Origin: Gerris lacustris
Taxonomy: Eukaryota; Arthropoda; Insecta; Hemiptera; Gerridae
Direction: 5' to 3'
Length of the DNA stretch: 64,000 bases
Assembly (NCBI GenBank): GCA_951217055.1
Contig: OX578286.1
Span: 41,803,937 to 41,867,936 of the forward strand
Shown: piece by piece, positions 19,881 to 31,292 of the stretch
How the letters are laid out: each line of letters starts with the position of its first letter
Numbering within the stretch: the first letter of the stretch is position 1
The notes under the pieces: generated by a model
Database searches by the model: none
What the model was told of the DNA's origin: nothing
Seen by the model: only the letters and a program-made list of their open reading frames with translations
Translations under genes and position numbers: made by a program

Positions 19881-21250
19881 TTCATCTTACGCAAGAAGGA
19901 CATTTAAAAAGTGTTGAACACGTAAAGGATTACACTTCGTTCTGAGCTAACTTAGCTTAGATAATATATTTTTATCAATATCTTGGAAAATGTATTTTTT
20001 CCTGAAAAACGAATTGCATGGTTAAATTTGCTGAACGAATTGCATGTTGTTATTAATGAACTAAAGAAAAGAAAATATTTTTAACTATCGCTGAAACGGA
20101 TTTTAAGAAATATATTGATTTTAAAGTTTTGACTACCAACATATAAAAAAACAAAAACAATTATTCTTTGTACACGGGGGGACCAATATAAAACGAGGAA
20201 AAGCGCGTTTAATAAATGGATAGTTTAGAATAGATTTTATGAATGGAAAAGTAAATATAATTTGTGAATGGATATTTGAAATTTTAGAATGAAGAATTCA
20301 TGTTTCGAAGTTCATATTAATTTCATGTTCATTCATAGCTCATCTTATTTTCTTAGTTAAAAAAAAACTTTCAATGAATGAATAGAATAGATTTTATGAA
20401 TGTAACTGTTAGGTATTACTAGTTTATTACAAAGTACATTCTTTCAAGTTATTTACTTCTTTGTCCTCCCATTCATAGTTCATTCACGAATGTTACCTTT
20501 TATTTGGTCTATAGAAATGAATGGCTAAAAACCTGTTATAGGTATAATTTGAAACTGAATGAACGTTTTACTCTAAATGTATTATGTTATTTGACAAAAC
20601 AAATACCGCACTTTTATTCAAAAGTAAAGAAAAAAAAGGTATTCTATTTAAAAACAAAGTGTTAAATAAAACACTTTAAAAGTACAAAACGAAATTTATT
20701 GTTAGCACTTAAGTTTAACTTTATTCAAACAAAAAGGTACCTTTTAAAACTTGTTTACCCTTCTCCCCCCCACTTTAGAACTAAAGATAATGTTTCCGAA
20801 AAAGAGGAATTCACCTAAATGAAAAATTTTACAAAAGTAACTAAAATATTTTTATTGTTAATGCTATAAAGTTAAGAAATGTTCTTTTTATGTAAGATTT
20901 GTAACAAGTATTCCGACTTTTCTAAAAGTACCTAAAGTGCATCTACAATGTTATTGCTACCTTTCTTGTTATATATCTTTAAAAGTAAGGTAAGGTAGTG
21001 TAACACAAAAAAAAAAAGTTTTTACCTGAAAAATCGTTCACTTTGGTAACAAGGCGTGAAAATCAAGGTGTGAACTTTTTGACAGCATATTATTTCTTTT
21101 TTTTTTATTTTTGGTTCATAATAATTTAAAAGTCTGAAATCCTTAAAGTTCGTTTTAAGTCGTTTTTTTTTTTTTTCTTTTTCTTCTTTTTTTTAAAAAA
21201 AAAGGGTTTTTTCCAGGTCGAGCGGTTTATATCAGAGGTTGACAGGTTCA
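19881..21250. other. AT-rich sequence with recurrent GAATG words, otherwise nothing recognised
   Basis: Between 20210 and 20540 the words AATAGATTTTATGAATG, TTCATAGTTCATTCA and similar recur on both strands, suggesting a decayed repeat. No frame or ends can be defended. Confidence 0.4.
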
Positions 21251-21251
21251 A

Positions 21252-21256
<5 letters not shown>

Positions 21257-21345
<89 letters not shown>
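21257..21345. repeat. (TA)n microsatellite
   Basis: About 90 bp of pure TA. Confidence 0.98.
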
Positions 21346-21350
<5 letters not shown>

Positions 21351-21806
21351 TTTGAGCAAGGTTTCAAAAATATAGAGAAAAAAAAGAAAAAGGTATTGAT
21401 GAATTCTACGGGGTACAGGTGAGTGGTATTTTGGTTTCTTTAACCCTCAATACCGCTTTTGATGTTGTTCTATATTATGCATTTTTTAGTACTTTCAAAG
21501 AAAAACAAAAAACATGAGATTCACATTCATGTTTTTTTTACTTTTATATTATATAATAAAATATGTTATCATTTATATAATCGAGTAGTGTCCCGACGAC
21601 GCACCTCGAAATTATTTGTTATTGCTAAGATAAGACAACCACATTTATTCCAATAAAAATAAATGTTTGTTCTGATTTGTTGGTCTTCAAATAGATATAA
21701 TAACTTGTCTAAATTATAGATATCTAAATAAATTTACTTAATTTTACTTTTTTTTCTAAATATAAAACCAAGCCCGCATTGTCGCGGTCTTAAAGGCTCG
21801 TATATT

Positions 21807-22200
21807 ATGAAGAGAAAGTATTGTGATGGCGGGAAAATTAAAAAAAAAACTATTTTGATAGATTTATACGTTTTGCGGTCCCCTGAATCCAAAAAAGTGA
21901 TTTTTAAAAAATGTCTGTCTGTAATCTATGCAGACGCGTGGAGCTTAAACTATACTAGACCGATTTTTAATAAAATGTGGTTAGCATCTTAAAAAAATTA
22001 AAATTAATCTTAGCTCAAAATTTGGGGGTGATGCCCTCTAAAAATCCCCCAAAAAAAACTTTAACCCCCCCCCCCCCCCCCCAAAAAAAACGGGTTCGAC
22101 TATTTTGTTTAAAAAGTGCTATTATAAAGTGCTTTTAAACATGAATTTAACCATATAAATTGTTTTCCCGAGATAAATCTATTTTGCTGAGATATTGATG
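21807..22200 (+). mobile_element. Family A fragment, diverged
   Basis: Shares GAGAAAGTATTGTGATGGCG, TTTATACGTTTTGCGGTCCC, CAAAAAAGTGATTTTT, AATGTCTGTC and CAGACGCGTGGAGC with A1, then degenerates. A poly-C tract lies at 22065-22082. The GAAATTTGG box is degenerate here. Confidence 0.75.
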
Positions 22201-22593
22201 AAAATAGAAAGAAACCGATTTTGCTGAATATCAAAAACGTTGTGTAAACTATCACCTATTGAAACACTTATTAAATGTGTTTACAAATAAATAAATAAAA
22301 TTTAGATATTATTGGATTTAAAATTCAGCCATACTGTATTTAAGAATGTTTAGTTCAAATTTGTCGTAACAATTTTTTTTTTTTAGAAAAACAAATCACG
22401 AATATACATAAACTATATAATATTATTAAGAAAAAAATAATTTCAAGAATCATTTTTATTAATTCATTTTAATAGAATAAAAATCTATCATTTGAATGAT
22501 AATTTATTAACAATTAATATTTAATATAATTTTTTCCAAAGTAACCATGCGAGATATCATCATATTGTTGACGTGTATTTCATCAATTAAATC

Positions 22594-22597
<4 letters not shown>

Positions 22598-22646
<49 letters not shown>
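22598..22646. repeat. (TA)n microsatellite
   Basis: About 50 bp of pure TA. Confidence 0.95.
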
Positions 22647-22651
<5 letters not shown>

Positions 22652-22810
22652 ATATTCTTATTTTATTAATTAATTATTCATTCAAATCTTTTCAAAATTG
22701 GCTATCATCATTAAGTATGTTAATGGGATAAAAAATTGAAAAAAAAAATTAATTTTATTGAAAAATTCTTGTGAAACCACATCAAAGCGGTAATTTCTTT
22801 TTATATAACC

Positions 22811-22816
22811 CACACG

Positions 22817-22905
<89 letters not shown>

Positions 22906-22910
22906 ACATT
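22811..22910. repeat. (CA)n(TA)n(TG)n compound microsatellite
   Basis: A CACACA run passes into about 70 bp of TA and then GTGTGTG; the whole is a large palindrome. Both-strand open frames over it are artefacts. Confidence 0.95.
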
Positions 22911-23539
22911 TATATGCATATTATGCTGTTATGTTGGTAAACATGTATACATAAGAGATATTTAATTGAATATGGCTATAGGTTGAAATTATATAATTAC
23001 CATGTCAGATCCTGTTCACAATATATGTAAGTGGTAAAAAAAAAATAATAGTAATTTGCATGTGTTAATATTCATATACAATTTACAGTTTAGGTCGGTC
23101 AATTTTAATATTTTTTTTATCTTCCTTTTAAGTCTGGTCATTTTACCGCATCTGGATTTATTCAGTTTGAGTGAATGGAGTCATTTTTAATTCAAGTTAT
23201 AATAAATTTTTTATATTTTTTTTTAAGTTTAGTAGCGTATACAAATGTAGATATTAACTTTTATTATAAAAATAATTATAAAAGGGAGACAGAATAGACA
23301 AAAAATAAACTCCACAGCTTGGATTTGAACCAAAGACCTTTGAATTACATGTCCATTGAGTTTTGAATTACATTTCTTATGTGTTTTGGATCTATATGTA
23401 CTTAGTATCTTAAAATAGAAGTAAAAAGTTTCTTGATATATTCAATGTGTCTTAAATTCCGTGACCAATGTGTCTTGAATTAAATATCCAATGAGAAAAA
23501 TTGTACAAGAGTTAACTAATAAGGTCAAACAATTGTATT

Positions 23540-24185
23540 TATGCACCTAGGGAGTAAAGTAAGCCATTATTCCCTGAGCAAAAAAGTTGGTTCTTGAGGC
23601 GAAGCCGAAGAAACCATGGTCCCTAAATCCCGAGGCGAAGCCGAGGGATTTAGACTTTTTAATTCCCAAGGCGTAGCCGAGGGAATAACGCTCAGCCGAG
23701 GGAGATAATTATCGGGAGGGGAATTATAGCACTTTACTCCCAAGGTACATACAATATTTTATCTCCACTAGGGAGAGAATACACATTTTCATCCATTGGA
23801 CAGTTTTTATTTATTATTTTAATAAATAACAATAATTGTTAGCACTTTTAATAGCAGATATAATTCAATATTATAAACAAATAAGAATTGAAATTAATAA
23901 ACTCAAATAGAAGGTTATTTAGATGCAGGTTTAAACAATGATAAAAAAGGTCGACAAAGCAGTGTCGCCAGCCTGATTTCAACAATTCACTGCATTAGCC
24001 ATTCATTCTCTACTATTTATAAAATAATTAAGTTGGCAATCCTTCTTTTTCTCCCTGGCTTTACTTTTTCTCCCTACTTTTACTTTTTCTCCTTTCTTTT
24101 AAGTTCAGGGAAGAAAAGACTTACTTCAGTCCCTCTAAACTAATCCAAAATCATAACTTTTTCTCCCTACTGGAGATAAAAAAAC
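23540..24185. mobile_element. Family E composite element, copy E2 (module X inverted)
   Basis: Module X (about 23540-23890) contains CGAGGCGAAGCCGAGGGA repeats and the boxes GCACCTAGGGAGTAAAGTAAG and CACTTTACTCCCAAGGTAC. Compared with E1 it is in the opposite orientation, while module Y (about 23925-24185, with CAGTGTCGCCAGCCTGATTT and TTTTTCTCCCTACTGGAGAT) is in the same orientation. It contains the uninterrupted target of the tRNA-like insertion of E1. Confidence 0.7.
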
Positions 24186-24441
24186 ATTGCACAAGAATCA
24201 ACTAACAAGATCAAACAAAGAAACATAGTACGAGAATCAACTAACAGGATGATCAAACTGAGAAATATTGTAAAAGAATTAGCTACCATGATCAAACAAA
24301 GAAACACTGTACAGGAATCAACTAACGATATCTAACAAAAAAATTGTACAAGAATTAACTAACATGATCATTGTAAAACAATCATTCCTCCGTTAGTCAA
24401 GAGTCTCTATTGAATCTCTAAAATATAAAATACGGTTAGCA

Positions 24442-24743
24442 GGTAAGTACCAAAAACCACTTACGTGGTAAAAAAAAAACCAAAAAAAAAACCGCCAAGT
24501 CTGTGGTCCAAAAAAGTTGTGAAATCAACTTTCTGTCCCGCCAAGTGATGTTGGCACTTTCTCCCTCACACCGCCAAGGAGAAGAAGCTGATAAATATCT
24601 AAGTTGACAGTGCTGGGTCAGGAGAAAGTGCCAACATCACTTGGAGGGACAGAAAGTCGATTTCACAACTTTTTTGGACCACAGACTTGGCGGGGTGTTT
24701 TTTTTTATCACGTAAGTGGTTTTTGGTCAGATATATACTTACC
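24442..24743. mobile_element. Long inverted repeat, about 120-bp arms (foldback MITE)
   Basis: GGTAAGTAC..CAAAAACCACTTACGTG at the left is mirrored by CACGTAAGTGGTTTTTG..GTATATATCTGACC-type sequence ending ACTTACC at the right. Further pairs are CCGCCAAGTCTGTGGTCC / GGACCACAGACTTGGCGG and AGTGATGTTGGCACTTTCTC / GAGAAAGTGCCAACATCACT. The loop is about 70 bp. Non-coding. Confidence 0.9.
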
Positions 24744-25557
24744 AATAAAAAATAAACATATAAATACTTAAATAAAATATTAGATAATTTATACTAATCC
24801 TAATAATTACGGGTCCTAATTTCGTCCCTGGGGACGAAATTAGGATTTTTTAAATGTCAAAATTTGGCTTTTTTTTAAATTCCAAATTTCGCTTAGTTAT
24901 GCTCAATACAATTTAATGACCATATCAGGATTATTAGACAAAGGGTACAGCAACACAAAATTGGGTTTTCTACTTGTTTAGGTATAACTCTAATCCAGAA
25001 ATTTAAAATTTTCCCTAGGGGGACGATATTAGGGCACTTTACCTTACCAGTTGGCTATTAGAATAAGAGTTTTTATTTTATTTACGTTCCGTTTGAACGT
25101 TCTGGAATCATTAAAAAATGGGTGTTCTTTAAAAAGCTCAAAATGCTATCGTACCTTTCGGTAATCGGTACCTCGAAAGCAATATGTTTCACGCTTTTTA
25201 ATGTAATGTTAAAACCTTTTGGTTTTTTTGTCATTTTGTACAACAAATATTGCTTTAAATAAATCTTACATATCATTCTGGAGTTCTTGACTCATAAAAA
25301 AATATGTCATAGTGCGTACCACTTGGATTTATGTCTGTTCAATTAATTTTTTTTTTTTTTTTTTACAAGTTATATCTATTGGAATCAAAAAAAAAGACAA
25401 CTGCTTGGGACGATGCATTAACGTAGCGTTATAACAGCTACAAAAACAACAGCACTTCATCAGCTTCTTAAAATAGAAGTGCACTTTATTTTACATTTAG
25501 TTACCAAATGGTTATTACGACTTACTGACGATAATAAGTTAGTGAACTTGATATTTT

Positions 25558-25798
25558 GGTACTTATTTAGATTGTTACTCCCCGACGTTATTTTATAATA
25601 TAAATGATTTTAACTAAATAACTATTAAGAAATAAGGGATGTTTAGTCTAATGTACTTTGGGACCAAGGAATATCGCACACTTCTGTTTTTATAAGGGGA
25701 GTAACAGTCTAAAGAAGAACATTCCGTACACCTTCTTTAGATTGTTACTCCCCTCTGTTTTTTTATAAAGGGGAGTAACAATCTAAAGAATAAGTGCC
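25558..25798. mobile_element. Family M foldback MITE, copy M2
   Basis: Ends GGTACTTATTTAGATTGTTAC and GTAACAATCTAAAGAATAAGT with a second hairpin of the same words at the right. Same organisation as M3. Confidence 0.85.
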
Positions 25799-26298
25799 GA
25801 TATTTAATAGTGATGATCTATAAAATATCTGGTGGCCGGATTTTATAGTGTTGATCTAATTGGATATGATAAAATAAACAGAAATAAAATAGACTGCCAA
25901 TTGGTGTGGCACATAGCTTCCTCGCATCCTATCACGTTCCTTATCGATGTTTTTCTTTTATAACCAATTATTGTCTAATTTATTTAATTTTTTCCCCCTT
26001 TTTCAAATCTTTCAAAATTGTTGGATGTTTTTACACGAATTTAAGTATCAATTTAGCAATATTTAATGTGGGCATGCCGGTGAAATGAATCTGGATCTAT
26101 TTAGGGACTACTTTCGGCAAACCATCCAAATTTCTTATAAAATCTGATGAATACTTTTAAAGACATATAGGTGTAAATAAATGTATATTTGTGCGCAAGT
26201 AGAAGAGAAACTAATGAGCGTCGTAGGTTGAAACTTATATGGGACCAACAATAGGCTAATTAAATCTTAATAAAATAAGACGTGTAATTTTTAATATA

Positions 26299-26631
26299 TT
26301 ATATCGTTTGGTAATAGTACATTACGCGTCGAGTGCGGAAAGTAGCATTTTGCATGCGAGTGTGGAGTTTGCACCCGAGCGACAGCGAGGGTAGTAAAAC
26401 CACACGAGCAATGCAAAATGCCGTTTTCGCACGACTTGCGTACCGTACTTTATCTACGATTGTTAGATTTAAATAATAAATACAGAAAAAAATAAACTTG
26501 CTGTATATAAGTTCGTATTTCTCTTTTGATAAAGATAACATTAATTCATTAGTTGTATTTTTTGCCGAATTAATTATTTCTGGAGCAGTATTATTCTCTA
26601 CATTTTCGTCAAAGCCACTTGATTCATTCAT
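26299..26631 (-). CDS. Family D reading frame, tyrosine-recombinase N-terminus-like (probably non-functional)
   Basis: An open frame of 110 codons, MNESSGFDENVENN at the start and LSKEKYELIYSKF at residues 33-45, followed by a hydrophobic stretch and a Cys/Arg-rich tail that derives from the hairpin DNA. The homologous frame at 36713-37045 is also open and of the same length. The KEKYELIYSKF segment fits the K/RxRYExxYxxF signature near the start of Crypton/DIRS-like recombinases. No catalytic R..HxxR..Y region is present. It may be a truncated captured exon in a non-autonomous element. Function not claimed. Confidence 0.35.
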   Translation of the reverse strand: MNESSGFDENVENNTAPEIINSAKNTTNELMLSLSKEKYELIYSKFIFFCIYYLNLTIVDKVRYASRAKTAFCIARVVLLPSLSLGCKLHTRMQNATFRTRRVMYYYQTI

Positions 26632-26892
26632 TGTTTTTAACTAAAAACTCGATTAAACAGTTACTTTAATAAAAGAATAGCAAATTAGTTTTGTTAAATG
26701 TAAACAAACTCGCTAATCGTGCGTAAAGCTGAAGAATTCCTCTTCTTTACCGCGCTAGCGTGGTAAAGAAGAGGAATTCTTCAGAACTATAAGACGCGCA
26801 TGCGCAATGAATACAAGTTCGTAAATGATCACTTTCTACGCATCTAAACAGAGATATAATAATTTATATTTCGTATCAATCGTAGATAAACA
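26310..26892 (-). mobile_element. Family D hairpin element, copy D1 (most complete)
   Basis: Bounds come from the surrounding family C sequence. It has two hairpin regions: 26314-26452, where ACATTACGCGTCGAG..GCAAAATGC.. pairs with its far side GCATTTTGC..CGTACC; and the segment between TTTATCTACGATTG (26453) and CAATCGTAGATAAA (26878) containing a perfect palindrome at 26729-26784 (23-bp arms CTGAAGAATTCCTC..TTACC, 10-bp loop). A 110-codon frame crosses both regions. Confidence 0.75.
26729..26784. repeat. Perfect palindrome at the centre of D1
   Basis: Two 23-bp arms (CTGAAGAATTCCTC.. and its complement) around a 10-bp loop GCGCTAGCGT that is itself nearly palindromic. Confidence 0.95.
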
Positions 26893-27040
26893 ATTAAACA
26901 TTGAATGATAGACCGACAGACAGACACGGAACAAAGAATGTTCTCTGATCTCTGATACGGATTTTTTGTCTTGGGATTTTGGAAATAGGGGACATAATAA
27001 TTTCGTTCTTCTGAAAGATCGGTTAGCTTGGGAGCAAAAT

Positions 27041-27395
27041 TTCGAATAAATCTAATTAAAATTCCAAAATTTACAGGGGTTTCTTTGGATAAAATTAAGA
27101 GAGCAGCTTGCCGTATTCGAAGTCTTGACCTAAAGCATGCTAAACGCTACCACGGGGCTGCAGACACAACTATTTTATAATAGTAATTTGTATTGTATGA
27201 AACTATTATTTTAAACTCTTTTATTTATTTATTTTTTTTTTTTTTTTTTTTGCTTTGTTTTTTTGTCTCCTGTTTTATCTTTTAATCTAAATTTAACACT
27301 AGAAACTTGAAACTAGCATAGATTATGTATTTCCCATGACAATACAATAAATCAGTCATTATAGTTTTACAAAATTTCAAATTTTATATAATCTA
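27041..27395. other. No gene recognised
   Basis: A short segment (27060-27180) has somewhat higher GC and a frame reading RAACRIRSLDLKHAKRYHGA; I do not recognise it. The remainder is AT-rich. Confidence 0.3.
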
Positions 27396-27398
27396 TAA

Positions 27399-29985
27399 AG
27401 GCCCTCATACACGATCAAACTTGGCCTGTCAAGCCAGTTTGACGGTTTATGAGAGAACTTTGTGAGTTGAATGTCTTGATGTGGAGGTCACGCAGGGTGT
27501 CAAACTTACTTGACAAACTTTTAATCAAACTAATTTGACAAACTTTTAATCAAACTTACTTGACAAACTTTTAATCAAACTTACTTGACAAACTTTTAAT
27601 CAAACTTACTTGACAAACTTGTAATCAAACTTACTTGACAAACATGTAATCAACCTTACTTGACAAACTTCTAATCTAACTTACTTGACAAACTTTTAAT
27701 CAAACTTACTTGACAAACTTGTAATCTAACTTACTTGACAAACTTGTAATCAAACTTACTTGACAAACTTGTAATCAACCTTACTTGACAAACTTCTAAT
27801 CAAACTAATTTGACAAACTTTTAATCAAACTTACTTGACAAACTTGTAATCAAACTTGTAATCTAACCTACTTGACAAACTTTCAATCAAACTAATTTGA
27901 CAAACTTTTAATCAAACTTACTTGACAAACTTTTAATCAAACTTACTTGACAAACTTGTAATCAAACTTACTTGACAAACTTGTAATCAAACTTACTTGA
28001 CAAACTTTTAATCAAACTTACTTGAGAAACTTTTAATCAAACTAATTTGACAAACTTTTAATCAAACTTACTTGACAAACTTTTAATCAAACTTACTTGA
28101 CAAACTTTTAATCAAACTTACTTGACAAACTTGTAATCAAACTTACTTGACAAACTTGTAATCAACCTTACTTGACAAACTTGTAATCAACCTTACTTGA
28201 CAAACTTGTAATCAAACTTACTTGACAAACTTGTAATCAACCTTACTTGACAAACTTCTAATCTAACTTACTTGACAAACTTTTAATCAAACTTACTTGA
28301 CAAACTTGTAATCTAACTTACTTGACAAACTTGTAATCTAACTTACTTGACAAACTTCTAATCAAACTAATTTGACAAACTTTTAATCAAACTTACTTGA
28401 CAAACTTGTAATCAAACTTGTAATCTAACCTACTTGACAAACTTTCAATCAAACTAATTTGACAAACTTTTAATCAAACTTACTTGACAAACTTTTAATC
28501 AAACTTACTTGACAAACTTTTAATCAAACTAATTTGACAAACTTTTAATCAAACTTACTTGACAAACTTTTAATCAAACTTACTTGACAAACTTTTAATC
28601 AAACTTACTTGACAAACTTGTAATCAAACTTACTTGACAAACTTGTAATCAACCTTACTTGACAAACTTCTAATCTAACTTACTTGACAAACTTTTAATC
28701 AAACTTACTTGACAAACTTGTAATCTAACTTACTTGACAAACTTGTAATCTAACTTACTTGACAAACTTCTAATCAAACTAATTTGACAAACTTTTAATC
28801 AAACTTACTTGACAAACTTGTAATCAAACTTGTAATCTAACCTACTTGACAAACTTTCAATCAAACTTATTTGACAAACTTTTAATCAAACTTACTTGAC
28901 AAACTTTTAATCAAACTTACTTGACAAACTTGTAATCAAACTTACTTGACAAACTTGTAATCAACCTTACTTGACAAACTTCTAATCTAACTTACTTGAC
29001 AAACTTTTAATCAAACTTACTTGACAAACTTGTAATCTAACTTACTTGACAAACTTGTAATCTAACTTACTTGACAAACTTCTAATCAAACTAATTTGAC
29101 AAACTTTTAATCAAACTTACTTGACAAACTTGTAATCAAACTTGTAATCTAACCTACTTGACAAACTTTCAATCAAACTAATTTGACAAACTTTTAATCA
29201 AACTTACTTGACAAACTTTTAATCAAACTTACTTGACAAACTTGTAATCAAACTTACTTGACAAACTTGTAATCAAACTTACTTGACAAACTTTTAATCA
29301 AACTTACTTGAGAAACTTTTAATCAAACTTACTTGACAAACTTTTAATCAAACTTACTTGACAAACTTTTAATCAAACTTACTTGAGAAACTTTTAATCA
29401 AACTTACTTGACAAACTTTTAATCAAACTTACTTGACAAACTTTTAATCAAACTTACTTGACAAACTTTTAATCAAACTTACTTGACAAACTTTTAATCA
29501 AACTTACTTGACAAACTTTTAATCAAACTTACTTGACAAACTTTTAATCAAACTTACTTGAGAAACTTTTAATCAAACTTACTTGACAAACTTTTAATCA
29601 AACTTACTTGACAAACTTTTAATCAAACTTACTTGACAAACTTTTAATCAAACTTACTTGACAAACTTTTAATCAAACTTACTTGACTAACTTTTAATCA
29701 AACTTACTTGAGAAACTTTTAATCAAACTTACTTGAGAAACTTTTAATCAAACTTACTTGAGAAACTTTTAATCAAACTTACTTGAGAAACTTTTAATCA
29801 AACTTACTTGAGAAACTTTTAATCAAACTTACTTGAGAAACTTTTAATCAAACTTACTTGAGAAACTTTTAATCAAACTTACTTGAGAAACTTTTAATCA
29901 AACTTACTTGACAAACTTTTAATCAAACTTACTTGTTGTCAAACTTGTTTAAAAAGTTAAAAACTACTTATACGAAAGTGGGCCT
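27399..29985. mobile_element. Harbinger-like element H3 filled by a minisatellite
   Basis: TAA flanks both sides (27396-27398 and 29986-29988); the ends are AGGCCCTCATACACGATC and TATACGAAAGTGGGCCT, imperfect inverted repeats. Related left ends occur at 50347 and, more distantly, 35364. The unique left part contains TCAAGCCAGTTTGACGG; almost all of the rest is the 25-bp array. A TAA duplication with GGCCC-type ends fits PIF/Harbinger. No transposase present. Confidence 0.65.
27498..29935 (+). repeat. 25-bp minisatellite, roughly 97 copies
   Basis: Unit TTGACAAACTTTTAATCAAA plus CTTAC. Variants TTGTAATC, TTCTAATC and GAGAAAC are arranged non-randomly. The aberrant block AATCAAACTTGTAATCTAACC recurs at about 27842, 28403, 28815 and 29127, marking larger duplicated blocks. 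The right third (from about 29280) is more homogeneous, with the GAGAAAC variant in eight successive units from about 29710, indicating recent local expansion. Confidence 0.98.
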
Positions 29986-29989
29986 TAAA

Positions 29990-31215
29990 AGCGTGTCATC
30001 TTTCTTTTTGGTTTTAATTTACTTGTTAAAGAAAAGAACAAAAAGTAGTGGGAAGTAGGTATTCCCCTTAATTACCCCTTCATTCCTCTATCCTTTTCTA
30101 GCATACAGTTTATTTACTCTTATTTTCTCTCTAACCTTGTTTCACTTACACTTTAATATATCTCCTACTCTTTCATATACTCACTGTACTTGCTTGTTAA
30201 CAATTTAAAAAAAAAAAAATAATAATATAAAGAAAGAAAGAAATAGAAAACTATAAAGTTTATTTTTATTTTTTTATTATATTCTTCATATTTATCTTCC
30301 CTACTTATCATTAACTTTCAAAATATACTTAAAAGCAATAATAACATTATTATGATTAAACAACCAAAACAACTAAAATAACAACAAAGTATACACAAGG
30401 TCGTCATACCAAAAACGGATTTTCATGGAAATATCATAACCCCCCCTAAGATTAAAGTTCCAAGATAAATTGCCGTGAAATATTAAAGCATTAACAATTC
30501 CTCGACATTTAGTTCTTAAGTATATATTTCGAAATAACATCATACAATAACGTAAGTCGTGTAAATTACCTCTTACGTCCAATAATTATGATTGCATTAA
30601 CTCTACTTCAATTGATTCAATATATCTCATATCATTTTAATGTTTTACCGAAAACCTTTAGCTCGATATCGATAGCTGATTTACAACTTTAAAGAATATG
30701 TAATTTAAATAATGTTTATCTCAAGCAGTTGGTATCTGTAATAAATGGAATAAATAAATAAAAATATAGTTTTTTTAAAAAATATTCTTCATTGTAGTCC
30801 ATACTTACCTGAAAGCATTTTTTATAATTTTTTTTTATACTTTCTTATTTATTTCTTTTTTATCGTCAAATTTTATAATATTATATTGTTACATTTTTCT
30901 TTTTGTTTTGTAGACATTACAATTTCTTTTTTCTTTATCCCATAAACTTTGACATCCATACTTTAAAACACTAAAAAAAAACAATGGGTGGGTAGGAACC
31001 ATTAATATTGTATTACTCTGTTAATAAAAAAAACATTATTTTATTATATTTATTTTTTTATTTCATTTATTATTTCTTTTTTATCCCGGCATCACTTCGA
31101 AATATCGAAAGTCTACCTACTCAAAAATATTGTAGATATATATAAATATATATATAATATATTTTATATACATTATTTGCCTTTATAACTTGCGTTAGAT
31201 CTTTTCTGCAGGTGC
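29990..31215. other. AT-rich sequence, nothing recognised
   Basis: T/A-rich; short open frames are composition-driven. Confidence 0.5.

Positions 31216-31217
<2 letters not shown>

Positions 31218-31289
<72 letters not shown>
31218..31289. repeat. (TA)n microsatellite
   Basis: About 70 bp of pure TA. Confidence 0.98.

Positions 31290-31292
<3 letters not shown>

Larger units (their letters stand above)
25884..27040 (+). mobile_element. Family C element, copy C5, interrupted by family D
   Basis: Left part 25884-26290 starts GACTGCCAATTGGTGTGGC and runs to GGGACCAACAATAGGC; right part 26893-27040 resumes with GACCGACAGACAGACACGG and CTGATACGGATTTTTTGTC. The family D copy lies between, where other C copies are continuous. 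Confidence 0.65.

Noticed and set aside
22682..22965. Proteins with (YI)n tracts on both strands, also at 31121-31407 and 58894-59115
   Set aside because: They are translations of (TA)n microsatellites.
27498..29935. CRISPR array
   Set aside because: No unique spacers; it is a continuous 25-bp minisatellite in a eukaryotic context. The same holds for the other arrays.
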